Assembly (NCBI GenBank): GCA_021779935.1
Contig: JAJXZT010000016.1
Span: forward strand, 186,001-250,000
DNA: 64,000 nucleotides
Reading direction: 5' to 3'
Source: Acidobacteriota bacterium
GTDB lineage: Bacteria; Acidobacteriota; Terriglobia; Terriglobales; Acidobacteriaceae
This document shows positions 14,849-24,585 of the stretch, piece after piece. Both the position numbers and the translations under genes were made by a program. Each line of letters opens with the position of its first letter. The stretch's first letter is position 1. A model generated the notes under the pieces. The model was not told the DNA's origin and did not search any database. It saw nothing but the letters and a program-made list of their open reading frames with translations.

Positions 14849-15940
14849 ATGTCATACGTAAGATCAGGAGTGTCTCTTTTTGCCGCAGTTCTGCTAACCG
14901 TCGCAATGACGGCATGCGGAGGAGGGGGCAGCAGTTCAAGCTCCAGCGGAACGAACGGCGGGCACTTTGCCTATGTGGCCGATAGCGGCGGCGGGCAGTT
15001 CTCGATTTACTCGGTGAACAGCGACGGAAGTTTGAAGGCCGCGTCGTTTTCTCCATACGCGGGGGGAATCAACCCGCGAGCGATGGTGATCTCGTCGGAC
15101 GGCAGCCATCTGTTCGCGATTGATACGGGTGGAGCGCGAGTTGCGACGTTTACGCGGGATGCGTCGACGGGTGCGTTGACGGCGGGAAATGTGTACGTTC
15201 CGGGCGGCGTGGGGCCGTCAGCGCTGGTGCTGGACACGGCGGGGAAATACCTGTACGTGGCCAACAGCGTGAGCAACGACATCACAACGTTCAGCGTGGA
15301 CAGCAGCGGAAATCTGACGCAGGTTGGGTCGCCGATGGCATCCGGCTCGGGAATCTCGAGCATGGTGATGACGTCGTCGGGCAATTTTATTTATGCAGCG
15401 TCGGCGAATGACGGCGCGATTGATGCATACCAGCAGAACACGAGCACGGGCGCACTGACGCCGGTGCCAGGTTCGCCATTTGCGGCTCCGGGGCGGCCAA
15501 ACGCATTGGCGCTCTCACCAAACGGGGCCTACCTGGTGGCGACTGATCCACAGGGCGGGCAGATCTACCGCTTCCTGGTCGACGCGAACACGGGCGCGCT
15601 GACGGCAGCAACGGGGTCTCCGCTGAACGTGGGCGGACAGCCGAATGCGGCGGTGGTGGATTCATCGAACAACTACATTTACTGGGCCGACCTGGAAAAT
15701 GCCCAGATCAACGTGGTCACACTGGATTCGACCGGGAAGATGACCAACGGAGTGACACCGATTACGGTGGGCAACGCACCGGTATACCTGGCGCTGTCTT
15801 CTTCGGGCGGGAACCTGTACGTGGTGAACAAGATGGACGCCACGGTGTCGCAGTTTACGCTGGCGAACGGGGCGCCAACGGCGATGACCACGGCGACGGT
15901 GTCCACGGGCACATCTCCGACGTCAATGTTGATCAAGTAA
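14849..15940 (+). CDS. Lipoprotein with lactonase-like beta-propeller
   Basis: The 363-residue product starts with a lipoprotein signal peptide; the lipobox is LTVAMTAC with the acylated Cys at 23, followed by a GGGG/Ser-rich tether. The rest consists of about 7 repeats of 40-45 residues of the type DSSGNLTQVGSP, TGALTPVPGSPF and ALSPNGAYLVATDP, the blade pattern of the 6-phosphogluconolactonase/YVTN propeller superfamily. Such exported propellers are abundant in acidobacteria; few have a known activity and binding or scaffolding is as likely as lactonase activity. AAGGCAGG precedes the ATG. A strong terminator follows at 15968, so it is monocistronic. Confidence 0.85.
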   Translation: MSYVRSGVSLFAAVLLTVAMTACGGGGSSSSSSGTNGGHFAYVADSGGGQFSIYSVNSDGSLKAASFSPYAGGINPRAMVISSDGSHLFAIDTGGARVATFTRDASTGALTAGNVYVPGGVGPSALVLDTAGKYLYVANSVSNDITTFSVDSSGNLTQVGSPMASGSGISSMVMTSSGNFIYAASANDGAIDAYQQNTSTGALTPVPGSPFAAPGRPNALALSPNGAYLVATDPQGGQIYRFLVDANTGALTAATGSPLNVGGQPNAAVVDSSNNYIYWADLENAQINVVTLDSTGKMTNGVTPITVGNAPVYLALSSSGGNLYVVNKMDATVSQFTLANGAPTAMTTATVSTGTSPTSMLIK

Positions 15941-15967
15941 AAGGAAAACGAGAAGTACGCAAGCGAG

Positions 15968-15987
15968 GGGGGCGCAAGCCCCCTTTT
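15968..15987 (+). terminator. Intrinsic terminator after the propeller lipoprotein
   Basis: GGGGGC, loop GCAA, GCCCCC, then TTTT; it lies 28 bases after the stop codon. Confidence 0.8.
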
Positions 15988-16159
15988 CCATTGGGCGCGA
16001 CGAACGGGGAAAGTGGTTGCCGGTCACTGCGGAGAGCGAGGGAGTTCCAGACAATGGAACGAACATCTCGCCGGGGCAAGACCTTAGTAACTGGCGAGAT
16101 ACGAAGTTTGCCATTGTAATGTGCGTGGCGGCATGGCCCGGCACGCAGGGAAGGTCGAG

Positions 16160-16663
16160 ATGGAATTCCAGGAAGCGGTGCGGGCCAGGCAGTCGGTGCG
16201 GGTGTATGCGGACCGCATGGTGGAAGAAGCAAAGCTGACGGCGATTCTGGAGGCGGCGAACCGTGCGCCTTCGGCGGGAAACTTCCAGGCATACGAGATT
16301 TACGTTGTCCGTGGGCAAGCGAAGCGGCAGGCGCTGATGGAGTCGACGTTCGACCAGAAATTCGTCGGGCAGGCGCCAGTGTCGCTGGTGTTCTGCACAC
16401 ACGCCGGGCGGTGCGAGTATCCGAGTCCGGAGACATGGGCCCTGGAGGATGCGACGATTGCCTGCACGTTTGCGATGCTGGCGGCGACCGACCTGGGGTT
16501 GGCAACGTGCTGGGTTGGAGCGTTTAGTCCGGATCTGGCGACGAAGGTGATTGGCGCGCCCGAGGGAGTGACGCCGATGGCGATTCTGCCGATTGGATAT
16601 GCAGGAGAAACGCCGGAACGGACATCGAGACGGGCACTGCGGGAACTGGTACATGAAGGGTAA
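16160..16663 (+). CDS. Nitroreductase-family flavoprotein
   Basis: The 167-residue product has the nitroreductase layout: N-terminal FQEAVRARQSVRVYADRMV (FMN phosphate-binding Arg cluster), ANRAPSAGNFQAYEIYVV, the central ALEDATIACTFAMLAATDLGLATCWVGAF helix and the C-terminal AILPIGYAGETPE motif. Homologues reduce nitro, quinone or flavin-like substrates with NAD(P)H; the physiological substrate is unknown. I chose the ATG at 16160 because AAGG lies upstream at suitable distance; 13 more codons are open upstream. It is an isolated gene between the lipoprotein and the pilus operon. Confidence 0.87.
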   Translation: MEFQEAVRARQSVRVYADRMVEEAKLTAILEAANRAPSAGNFQAYEIYVVRGQAKRQALMESTFDQKFVGQAPVSLVFCTHAGRCEYPSPETWALEDATIACTFAMLAATDLGLATCWVGAFSPDLATKVIGAPEGVTPMAILPIGYAGETPERTSRRALRELVHEG

Positions 16664-16730
16664 ACGGCAGACGGTTCCCAGATAACAGAAAAGCAGTCAC
16701 TTAGGTAACGACTCCTGTGACGGTTCTGGA

Positions 16731-16759
16731 TTGACAATATTTGTCACTCCTAATACGAT
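16731..16759 (+). promoter_or_regulatory. Putative sigma70 promoter of the pil operon with overlapping dyad
   Basis: TTGACA (16731-16736), a 17-base spacer and TACGAT (16754-16759) form a good housekeeping promoter about 50 bases before pilB. TGACAA-TAT-TTGTCA (16732-16746) is a perfect 6-bp dyad covering the -35 box and could be a repressor site. Confidence 0.5.
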
Positions 16760-16810
16760 TCGCGCTGAACTCCAGTCATTTCTTTTTGTTAGGCAAGGTA
16801 CCTGCGGGAT

Positions 16811-18577
16811 ATGAGTGCGGGACGAACAAGCAATCTGACAGGTGTGGAAAGTCGGGCGATGTCGCAACGGCTTGGAGACCTGCTTGTCCGGGAGAAAGTG
16901 ATCTCGGCGGAGCAGCTTGAGCAGGCCCTGGCGACACAACGTCAAGGCGGCGGACGGCTCGGATCCGTACTGGTAAGGCTCGGGTTCCTGACCGACGAAG
17001 ATGTAACGAATTTTCTTTCGCGGCAATATGGCGTACCAGCCATCAACCTCCAGTATTTCGAGATAGATCCCCAAGTCGTAAAGCTGATTCCATACGAGAC
17101 GGCGAAGCGATACCAGATTCTGCCGCTGAGCAGGGTGGGCGCGTCGCTGACGATCGCGATGGTTGATCCGACGAACGTGTTTGCCATCGACGACATTAAG
17201 TTCATGACCGGCTTCAATATTGAGCCGGTAGTGGCATCGGAGACGACGATCCTGGACGGGATCGAGCGGGCGTATAACTCGGCGCCGCCGGAAGAGAGCC
17301 TTGAGTCGGTGGTGGCGCAGTTCAGCGAGGACGAGTCTGCCGTCGAACTGCAAGAAGAAGATGACGATTTATCGCTTGGCGACCTGGAGAAGGCAGCGGA
17401 CGAAGCGCCGGTGGTGAAACTGGTAAACATGATCCTTCGAGAAGCGGTGAAGCGCAAGGCAAGCGACATCCACATAGAACCCTATGAAAAGGAATATCGG
17501 GTGCGCTACCGCGTGGACGGCATGCTGGCGTCAGTCATGTCACCGCCAATGAAGATGAAAGACGCGATCACGTCGCGCGTGAAGATCATGGCGAAGCTGG
17601 ATATCAGCGAGAAGCGGTTACCGCAGGACGGCCGCATCATGCTGAGGATGGTGATCGACGGGAAGAAGAAGCAGCTTGATTACCGCGTGAGCAGCCTGCC
17701 GACGCTGTGGGGCGAAAAGATCGTACTGCGGTTGCTGGACAAGGAAAACCTTCGTCTGGACATGACGCAGCTGGGATTTGAAGCGGAGTCGCTGGAGAAA
17801 TTCCAGAAGGCGATTCTGAAACCGTACGGGATGGTGCTGGTGACGGGGCCAACGGGATCGGGCAAGACGAACACGCTGTATTCGGCGATTTCGCTGCTGA
17901 ACAAGCCGGACACAAACATCATGACGGCGGAAGACCCGGTGGAGTTCCAGTTGGCGGGCGTCAACCAGGTACAGATGAAAGAACAGATCGGGTTGAACTT
18001 TGCGGCGGCACTGCGGTCGTTTTTGCGGCAGGACCCGAACATCATCCTGGTGGGCGAGATCCGCGACTTTGAGACGGCGGAAATCGCGATCAAGGCGGCG
18101 TTGACGGGACACCTTGTGCTTTCGACTTTGCACACGAACGGCGCGCCGGAGACGATCAGCCGGTTGATGAACATGGGCATTGAACCATTCCTGGTGGCGA
18201 CATCGGTGCACATGATCGTGGCGCAACGACTGGTGCGGAGAATCTGCAAAGATTGTCGCGAGGAAGTTCCGCTGCCACCGCAGGCGATGCTGGAGGCCGG
18301 GTTTACACCGCAGGAAGTGAAAAACGGAGCGAAGGTTTTCAAAGGCAGAGGCTGCTCGACGTGCAACGGTGGCGGATACAAGGGACGCGCCGGACTCTAC
18401 GAAGTGATGGAAGTGGATGACGAAATCCGGGAGCTGATCCTGGTGGGCGCGTCGGTAGTGGAGTTGAAGAAGAAGGCGATTGAGCGCGGGATGATCACGC
18501 TGCGGAGAAGCGGGCTGATCAAAGCGATGGACGGCGTGACAACGCTGGAAGAAGTGGCCAGAGAGACGGTTCACTAG
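16811..18577 (+). CDS. pilB: Type IV pilus extension ATPase PilB
   Basis: The 588-residue protein has an N-terminal MshEN domain (about 17-155; RLGDLLVREKVISAEQLEQAL and GRLGSVLVRLGFL), which in homologues binds c-di-GMP. A GspE/PilB ATPase core follows: SDIHIEPYEKEYRVRYRVDG, Walker A GPTGSGKT at 346-353, Asp box AEDPVEFQ, Walker B ILVGEIRDFETAEIA, His box TGHLVLSTLHTN, and the zinc tetra-cysteine (CKDC ... CSTC, about 478-515). It powers pilin polymerisation at the inner-membrane platform. The start could be 16811 or the in-frame ATG at 16859 (GGAAAG upstream). It is the first gene of pilB-pilT-pilC-pilS-pilR. Confidence 0.95.
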   Translation: MSAGRTSNLTGVESRAMSQRLGDLLVREKVISAEQLEQALATQRQGGGRLGSVLVRLGFLTDEDVTNFLSRQYGVPAINLQYFEIDPQVVKLIPYETAKRYQILPLSRVGASLTIAMVDPTNVFAIDDIKFMTGFNIEPVVASETTILDGIERAYNSAPPEESLESVVAQFSEDESAVELQEEDDDLSLGDLEKAADEAPVVKLVNMILREAVKRKASDIHIEPYEKEYRVRYRVDGMLASVMSPPMKMKDAITSRVKIMAKLDISEKRLPQDGRIMLRMVIDGKKKQLDYRVSSLPTLWGEKIVLRLLDKENLRLDMTQLGFEAESLEKFQKAILKPYGMVLVTGPTGSGKTNTLYSAISLLNKPDTNIMTAEDPVEFQLAGVNQVQMKEQIGLNFAAALRSFLRQDPNIILVGEIRDFETAEIAIKAALTGHLVLSTLHTNGAPETISRLMNMGIEPFLVATSVHMIVAQRLVRRICKDCREEVPLPPQAMLEAGFTPQEVKNGAKVFKGRGCSTCNGGGYKGRAGLYEVMEVDDEIRELILVGASVVELKKKAIERGMITLRRSGLIKAMDGVTTLEEVARETVH

Positions 18578-18664
18578 CGCGCGAGGATCTGGCGCGGCAA
18601 TACAAATGAAGATTTGGACGAAGCGGCCGGAATAACGGGCGGCTAGAACGGGTAAGATGCGCAG

Positions 18665-19774
18665 ATGCAAGTCACACTGAGCGATTTGTTGAAGAAGATG
18701 CTGGAGTTAGGCGGAAGCGATCTTCACATCACGACGAACTCGCCGCCGCAGGTTCGCGTGCACGGGCACCTGCACCCGCTGGAACTGCCTCCGCTGACGC
18801 CGGCGGAGACCAAGCAACTGGCGTACAGCGTGATGACCGACGCGCAGAAACATCACTTCGAGGAAGACCTGGAGCTGGATTTTTCGTTTGGTCTGAAGGG
18901 ACTGGCACGCTTCCGCGCGAACTGCTACAACCAGCGCGGCGCGACCGGCGCGGTCTTCCGCGTGATTCCGTATGAAATCAAGGGCTTCAACCAGTTAAAC
19001 CTGCCTCCAGTGGTGGCCAAGCTGTGCGAGAAACCGCGCGGACTGGTGCTGGTGACGGGACCGACAGGATCGGGCAAGTCAACGACACTGGCGGCGATGA
19101 TCGACAAGATCAACAACGACCGTCATGACCACATCCTGACGATTGAGGACCCGATTGAATTTGTTCATCCGCACAAGAACTGCCTGGTGAATCAGCGTGA
19201 AGTGCACTCGGACACGAAGAGCTTTGCGGCGGCACTGAGAGCGGCACTGCGCGAAGACCCGGACGTTGTGCTGATCGGCGAAATGCGCGACCTGGAGACG
19301 GTGGAAGCGGCGCTGCGAATTGCCGAGACGGGCCACCTGACGTTCGGCACGCTGCACACGAACTCGGCGGCATCGACGATCAACCGCATCATCGACGTAT
19401 TTCCGTCACACCAGCAACCGCAGATACGGGCGCAGCTCTCGCTGGTGATGGAGGGAATTCTTTGCCAATCGCTGCTGCCGAAAATCGGCGGGCAAGGACG
19501 CGTGATGGCGATGGAAATCCTGGTGCCGAACCCGGCCATTCGCAACCTGATCCGTGAAGACAAGATTCACCAGATTTATTCGTCGATGCAGTCAGGCCAG
19601 GACAAGTACGGAATGCAGACCTTCAACCAGGCGCTGGCATCGCTTTATCTGCAAAAGCAAATCTCACTGGAGACGGCGATGGCGCGGTCATCGATGCCGG
19701 ATGAATTGCAGGAAATGATCAATCGTGGTGCACAGTTTACCCGAGGTTCTTCCGCGCCGCCGGCTCGCAAATAG
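18665..19774 (+). CDS. pilT: Type IV pilus retraction ATPase PilT
   Basis: The 369-residue protein is a hexameric secretion-type ATPase: N-terminal GGSDLHITTNSPPQVRVHGH, Walker A GPTGSGKST (132-140), Asp box EDPIEFVHPH, Walker B VLIGEMRDLETVE and His box TGHLTFGTLHTN. The retraction-specific signature AIRNLIREDKIHQIYSSM near the C-terminus separates PilT from PilB. It depolymerises the pilus to drive twitching and DNA uptake. It lies 87 bases after pilB and 40 before pilC. Confidence 0.96.
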   Translation: MQVTLSDLLKKMLELGGSDLHITTNSPPQVRVHGHLHPLELPPLTPAETKQLAYSVMTDAQKHHFEEDLELDFSFGLKGLARFRANCYNQRGATGAVFRVIPYEIKGFNQLNLPPVVAKLCEKPRGLVLVTGPTGSGKSTTLAAMIDKINNDRHDHILTIEDPIEFVHPHKNCLVNQREVHSDTKSFAAALRAALREDPDVVLIGEMRDLETVEAALRIAETGHLTFGTLHTNSAASTINRIIDVFPSHQQPQIRAQLSLVMEGILCQSLLPKIGGQGRVMAMEILVPNPAIRNLIREDKIHQIYSSMQSGQDKYGMQTFNQALASLYLQKQISLETAMARSSMPDELQEMINRGAQFTRGSSAPPARK

Positions 19775-19814
19775 GCGAAAGGCGCGGCAGGCAGGGCTCT
19801 AAGGAGGCAGCAAG

Positions 19815-21032
19815 ATGCCCATATTTACATACAGTGGCACGAACGCAGCGGGCGAGAAGGTACAGGGCGAGCGCGCAGCATCGAACAAACAGGTGCTGAA
19901 AGCGACGCTGACTCGCGAACGCATCACCGCGACGGCAATCAAGGAGAAAGGCAAAGAGTTTGCAATGCCAACCTTCGGCTCGGGGCGGGTTCCGACGAAG
20001 GACATTGCAATTTTCTTCCGCCAGTTTTCGGTGATGATCGACGCCGGCTTGCCACTGGTGCAGTGCCTGGAGATCCTTGGAGGAAACCAGGAGCACCCGG
20101 GATTCCAGAAGACGCTGAACGGCGTAAGGCAGTCGGTGGAGGGCGGCTCCACACTGGCGAACGCGATGCGGCTCTATCCGAAGGTGTTCGACGACCTGAC
20201 GACGAACATGATCGACGCGGGCGAAGCGGGCGGCATCCTGGATACGATTCTGCAGCGCATTTCGACGTATGTGGAAAAGAACGTAAAGCTGAAGTCGGCG
20301 ATCAAGTCGGCATTGATCTACCCGGTATCGGTGGTCAGTATTGCGGTACTGGTGGTGGGAGTGCTGCTGAAATTCGTGGTGCCGATTTTCGCAAACATGT
20401 TCGTGGGGTTGGGCGTGGCGCTGCCAATGCCGACGCAGATCGTGATCAACCTGTCGAACTTTGTAGGACGGTTCTGGTGGGTGATGATCGGCGGCGTGGT
20501 GGCATTCTTTGTCGGGATCGGGCAGATCCGTAAGAATCCCAAGGGCAAGTTCATGGTGGACAAGGTGATGCTGAACCTGCCGGTCTTCGGCATGTTGCTG
20601 CGGAAAATTGCCGTGGCGCGCTTCACGCGAACACTGGGAACGCTGATTACGTCGGGCGTTCCGATCCTGGAAGGGTTATCGATCACGGCGCGCACGGCTG
20701 GAAATGCAGTGATCGAACAGGCATTGATGAAGGCGCGCAAGGGGATCGAAGAGGGCCGCACGATCGTGGATCCGTTGAAGGAAAGCGGCGTGTTCCCGAA
20801 CATGGTGACCCAGATGATCGGCGTGGGCGAAGCAACGGGCGCGATGGACGCGATGCTTTCGAAGATTGCCGACTTCTACGAAGACGAAGTGGACGAGGCG
20901 ACGAAGAACATGCTGACGCTGATGGAGCCGCTGTTGATCGGATTCCTGGGCGTGGCGGTCGGCGGCATCGTGATCTCACTGTACATGCCGCTGTTCTCGA
21001 TGATCAGCAAGCTGTCTGGCGGCGGCGGTTAA
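19815..21032 (+). CDS. pilC: Type IV pilus inner-membrane platform protein PilC
   Basis: The 405-residue protein has the N-terminal MPIFTYSGTNAAGEKVQGE signature and two T2SSF/GspF domains (about 70-195 and 275-395), each with FTRTLG- or FFRQFS-type starts and LxxSGVPxL-like helices. Three membrane helices (about 168-192, 212-235 and 375-398) are predicted. It joins the PilB/PilT motors to the pilus fibre. AAGGAGG lies 8 bases before the ATG, the strongest ribosome binding site in the operon. Confidence 0.95.
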   Translation: MPIFTYSGTNAAGEKVQGERAASNKQVLKATLTRERITATAIKEKGKEFAMPTFGSGRVPTKDIAIFFRQFSVMIDAGLPLVQCLEILGGNQEHPGFQKTLNGVRQSVEGGSTLANAMRLYPKVFDDLTTNMIDAGEAGGILDTILQRISTYVEKNVKLKSAIKSALIYPVSVVSIAVLVVGVLLKFVVPIFANMFVGLGVALPMPTQIVINLSNFVGRFWWVMIGGVVAFFVGIGQIRKNPKGKFMVDKVMLNLPVFGMLLRKIAVARFTRTLGTLITSGVPILEGLSITARTAGNAVIEQALMKARKGIEEGRTIVDPLKESGVFPNMVTQMIGVGEATGAMDAMLSKIADFYEDEVDEATKNMLTLMEPLLIGFLGVAVGGIVISLYMPLFSMISKLSGGGG

Positions 21033-21190
21033 AGACTTCCGAGAAGTGAGCGGGTAAGGCACATCCGGGAGCGGGGCAAGAAGTTCCCGGCAAGAATCTC
21101 TTCGCCAGCGGCATGGGGCCGCGGGCAGACGTGCGCCGCGCCGCGGGACGGAAGTTCCGCGCTACGCGTTGCGCCGCGAACGGTATCCCG

Positions 21191-22837
21191 GTGAATACAG
21201 GATTCAACGAACGGACGTGGCTGGAGTGGCTGGTCAAAGTCCGCGTCATCGTCGTCACGTTCCTGCTGGCGATCGAAGTGGCGATCACGACGCTGACGTC
21301 GACGAACGTCAACAAGCGACTGTTCGTGGCGGTGATCCTGCTGTGGTACGTTGCGTCGGGCCTGCATATCTGGATGCTGAGCTGGTCCGAGAGGCTGCGG
21401 TCGCAGGCCAAGACACAGGTGCTCACGGACCTTGTGTTCACCACGCTGGTGATCTTCGTTACCGGCGGCATCGACACTTCGTTCAACTTCCTCTATCCGC
21501 TGATCATCATCATCGCCAGCATTCTGCTGTCGCAGGCGTGGGCGTACCTGACGGCAGCGCTGTCGTTCATCCTGCTGGGCGGCACGCTGGAACTTTCGTT
21601 CTTCGACCTGATCCACACGTACCAGACGACGCGTCCGGACCTGAAGTCGTTGCAGACGGTGATTTTGATCAACGGCTTCGCGTTCCTGACGATTGCGTAC
21701 CTGGCCGGCAGGTTGAGCAACCGGTTACGGCAGGCGGACGTTGAGCTGCAGGACAAAACCGGCGCACTGGAAAACCTGCAGGCACTGCACGAGAACATTG
21801 TGAACTCAATCTCCGGCGGGTTGATCACCACTGACCTTCATCGACAAATACGGCTGGTGAACTTTGCCGGACAACGACTGCTGGAGCGCGACGAGGAGGA
21901 ATTCACGGGGCGCCGTGTAGAAGACTTCTTTCTCGACCCGCTGCCGCAAGTGGGAGTTCTGCCGACACAACTGGAAGTGAGAGCAAAGACGCCGAGCGGA
22001 GTGGAACGGACCTTTCGCGTGACGGTGACGGCGCTGTTCGTGCCGGAGCGCGGCGTCACTGGCCACGTTTACACGCTGGATGACCTGACGGAGCTGAGGA
22101 GGCTGGAGCGCGAGGTGCGAATGCGCGACCGATTGGCGGCGATCGGACGGTTAGCTTCAGGCATCGCGCACGAAATCCGAAACCCGCTGTCGTCGATTGC
22201 GGGCTCAGTGAAAGTGTTGTCGGGAATTTCGGCACTGACAGACGATCAGCGTCTGCTGGTGGAGATCGTGACGCGGGAGTCGGAGAGGCTGAACGCAATC
22301 ATCACGGACTTTCTGGCGTATTCGCGCGAAAAGAAATACCAGATGGCCCAGGTGGACCTGTGCAGACTGCTGGACGACACGCTGACGCTGCTGGCAAATC
22401 GCTCGGAAAAGATAAGCATTGAACGCCGGTTTGCAGAAGAGCCAGCCTGGGCGATAGGCGACGGCAACCGCTTGCGGCAGGTGTTCTGGAACCTCTGCGA
22501 AAATGCGGTGCGCGCGATGCCCGACGGCGGAACTCTGACGGTGACGCTGGAACCGGCGGAACAGGACTGGAAGATTACGATCCGCGATACGGGGATGGGA
22601 ATTAAACCGAGCCAGTTGGAAAAAATCTTCGAGCCATTCCAGTCGGACTTCGAAGGCGGTACGGGGCTGGGGCTGGCAATTGTCTACCAGATCGTGCAAG
22701 CGCACCAGGGGAAGATCGTCGCGCACTCGGGGCCAGGGAAGGGCGCGGAGTTCTGCCTGAGCTTCCGCAGGTCAGAACCGGCGACGGAGAGAGCCGGAGC
22801 AACGACAGCCTCGCACGCGGGCAATATTCCGCTGTAG
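21191..22837 (+). CDS. PilS-like sensor histidine kinase
   Basis: From GTG at 21191 the product has 548 residues. Six hydrophobic segments at the N-terminus (about 10-170) match the PilS membrane sensor, followed by PAS (about 195-300), HisKA (GRLASGIAHEIRNPLSSIAG, His327) and HATPase (VFWNLCENAVRAMPDG, GTGLGLAIVYQIVQ). In other phyla PilS represses PilR when pilin is abundant in the membrane. The open frame extends to an ATG at 21113, but those 26 codons are Arg-rich and resemble intergenic sequence (GGGACGGAAGTTCCGCGCTA); neither start has a good ribosome binding site. The kinase lies directly between pilC and its partner regulator. Confidence 0.9.
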   Translation: MNTGFNERTWLEWLVKVRVIVVTFLLAIEVAITTLTSTNVNKRLFVAVILLWYVASGLHIWMLSWSERLRSQAKTQVLTDLVFTTLVIFVTGGIDTSFNFLYPLIIIIASILLSQAWAYLTAALSFILLGGTLELSFFDLIHTYQTTRPDLKSLQTVILINGFAFLTIAYLAGRLSNRLRQADVELQDKTGALENLQALHENIVNSISGGLITTDLHRQIRLVNFAGQRLLERDEEEFTGRRVEDFFLDPLPQVGVLPTQLEVRAKTPSGVERTFRVTVTALFVPERGVTGHVYTLDDLTELRRLEREVRMRDRLAAIGRLASGIAHEIRNPLSSIAGSVKVLSGISALTDDQRLLVEIVTRESERLNAIITDFLAYSREKKYQMAQVDLCRLLDDTLTLLANRSEKISIERRFAEEPAWAIGDGNRLRQVFWNLCENAVRAMPDGGTLTVTLEPAEQDWKITIRDTGMGIKPSQLEKIFEPFQSDFEGGTGLGLAIVYQIVQAHQGKIVAHSGPGKGAEFCLSFRRSEPATERAGATTASHAGNIPL

Positions 22838-22874
22838 CAGCAGAGAGACGAACATAAGGGTTCTGAGGTGAACG

Positions 22875-24254
22875 ATGGGAAACATCCTGGTATGCGATGA
22901 CGAACGCTCGATCTGCCAGATGCTGGAGATAGCGTTCCACAACCAGGGACACCGCGTGGAAACGGTGACCGGCGGCGATCAGGCGAAAAAGAAAATCGAC
23001 GCGGCACTGTACGACGTGGTGATTACGGACGTGCGCATGCCGCATACGAACGGCATGGAGGTGCTGCAGCACGCACGCAAGGTGTCGCCGGATTCGCTGG
23101 TAATGATCATTACGGCGGTGGACGATTCGGAGACGCCGATCGAGGCGCTGAACGCGGGCGCGTTCCACTACATCCGCAAAGGCCCGAAGCTACTGGAAGA
23201 CGTGATGAGCGCGGTGCAACTGGCAATGGACAAGCAGGCACTGCGGCAGCAGAACGCGGCGCTGAAACGTGACGCGGCAGCGCGGAACTCGCTGGACAAC
23301 ATCATCGGCGAAAGCACGGTGATGCAGGAACTGAAGAAGACGATCCGCACGGTGGCCCCGACGAGCAGCACGGTGGTGGTGTCAGGCGAGAGCGGGACGG
23401 GCAAGGAACTGGTGGCACGCGCGATTCATGCGCTGTCGCCACGCATGAATGAGCCATTCCTTTCGGTGAATTGCGGGGCGTTCCCGGAGACGCTGCTGGA
23501 GAGCGAACTGTTCGGCTACGTGAAGGGTGCATTCACTGGCGCAACACAGAACCGGCGGGGGCTGTTCGAGATGGCGAACCAGGGCACGCTCTTCCTGGAC
23601 GAGATCAGCGAGATGCCGCTCTCGATGCAGGTGAAGTTGCTGCGCGCACTGCAGGAACGGTGCGTGCGGCCGGTGGGCGGAGGGCAAGAGATCCCGGTCG
23701 ACGTAAGACTGATTGCGGCGACGAACAAAGACCTGTTGAAACTGGTGGGCGAAGGAGAATTCCGCGAAGACCTCTACTACAGGTTGAGCGTGATCCCCAT
23801 CGAAGTTCCGCCGCTGCGCGACCGCGGCGATGACGTGGTGCTGCTGGCGAACTACTTTCTGAAGAAGTATGCGGTGGAGATGGGGAAGAGCATCATGCAT
23901 ATCGTGCCGGATTCGATGGAGATGCTGAAAGGGTACGACTGGCCGGGGAACGTGCGCGTGCTGGAAAACACGATTGAACGCGCGGTGGCCATGGAACAGG
24001 GCGACGAACTGAAAGTGGAGTTGCCGAACTCCGTGTCAAAGCCGAGAACGATGGTAATGGCAGGCGCCGGAGGCGCGCCAGGAGTGGCGCTGCCGGCTGA
24101 CGGCATCGACATGGAACGATATATTGCGGAAGTGGAAAAGTCGTTGCTGCAATCGGCGTTACGGCGGTCAAATGGCGTGCAGACAAAAGCCGCGGAAGTG
24201 CTGAAATTGAGTTACAGGAGCTTCCGCCATTTGATGAAAAAGTACGAATTGTAG
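22875..24254 (+). CDS. PilR-like sigma54-dependent response regulator
   Basis: The 459-residue protein has a receiver domain (1-118, phospho-acceptor Asp52 in VVITDVRMPHTNG), a AAA+ domain with Walker A GESGTGKE (171-178), an intact GAFTGA loop at 218-223 and Walker B GTLFLDEISE, and a C-terminal Fis HTH (NGVQTKAAEVLKLSYRSFRHLM). It should activate sigma54 promoters, classically pilA. The receiver has RKGPK where most have a KP pair. It starts 37 bases after the kinase. No pilA is found in the window, so the target lies elsewhere. Confidence 0.93.
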   Translation: MGNILVCDDERSICQMLEIAFHNQGHRVETVTGGDQAKKKIDAALYDVVITDVRMPHTNGMEVLQHARKVSPDSLVMIITAVDDSETPIEALNAGAFHYIRKGPKLLEDVMSAVQLAMDKQALRQQNAALKRDAAARNSLDNIIGESTVMQELKKTIRTVAPTSSTVVVSGESGTGKELVARAIHALSPRMNEPFLSVNCGAFPETLLESELFGYVKGAFTGATQNRRGLFEMANQGTLFLDEISEMPLSMQVKLLRALQERCVRPVGGGQEIPVDVRLIAATNKDLLKLVGEGEFREDLYYRLSVIPIEVPPLRDRGDDVVLLANYFLKKYAVEMGKSIMHIVPDSMEMLKGYDWPGNVRVLENTIERAVAMEQGDELKVELPNSVSKPRTMVMAGAGGAPGVALPADGIDMERYIAEVEKSLLQSALRRSNGVQTKAAEVLKLSYRSFRHLMKKYEL

Positions 24255-24287
24255 GATAGACGCGAACGGCGGATATACTGGAATGGC

Positions 24288-24521
24288 ATGCGCTATATTC
24301 TTCGATTCTTATGGAACGCAACACGAGGCCATCACGTGACTCCATGGAGGAGTCCGTACCTGAAATGGCGGCTGGAGACCTATACCGGCGTGAAGGTGCA
24401 GGCGATCGGGTTCTTTGAGTTCTGGGGAATCATGTGGCGCGAACGGCGCGAGATGGCGCACTTCCTGGGCTGGACGGCGGAGATGGAAAATTACGCCAGA
24501 GTGAAGCCGAAAAATCCGTAA
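24288..24521 (+). CDS. Conserved small hypothetical protein (77 residues)
   Basis: The frame starts MRYILRFLWNATRGHHVTPW and contains WRLETYTGVKVQAIGFFEFW and IMWRERREMAHFLGW. It is rich in Trp and Arg and has no clear membrane helix or family motif. It follows pilR by 33 bases and is closed by a terminator at 24543, so it may be the last gene of the pil transcript. Function is unknown. Confidence 0.7.
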   Translation: MRYILRFLWNATRGHHVTPWRSPYLKWRLETYTGVKVQAIGFFEFWGIMWRERREMAHFLGWTAEMENYARVKPKNP

Positions 24522-24542
24522 TAGAAAAAATGAAGGCTGAAG

Positions 24543-24571
24543 AAAGGGCGCGCCGAGACGCGCCCTTTGCA
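24543..24571. terminator. Bidirectional terminator between convergent genes
   Basis: A perfect 10-bp stem AAAGGGCGCG / CGCGCCCTTT with a 6-base loop. It separates the pil region from the minus-strand gene at 24586. Confidence 0.75.
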
Positions 24572-24585
24572 TTTACAGAGAGTCC

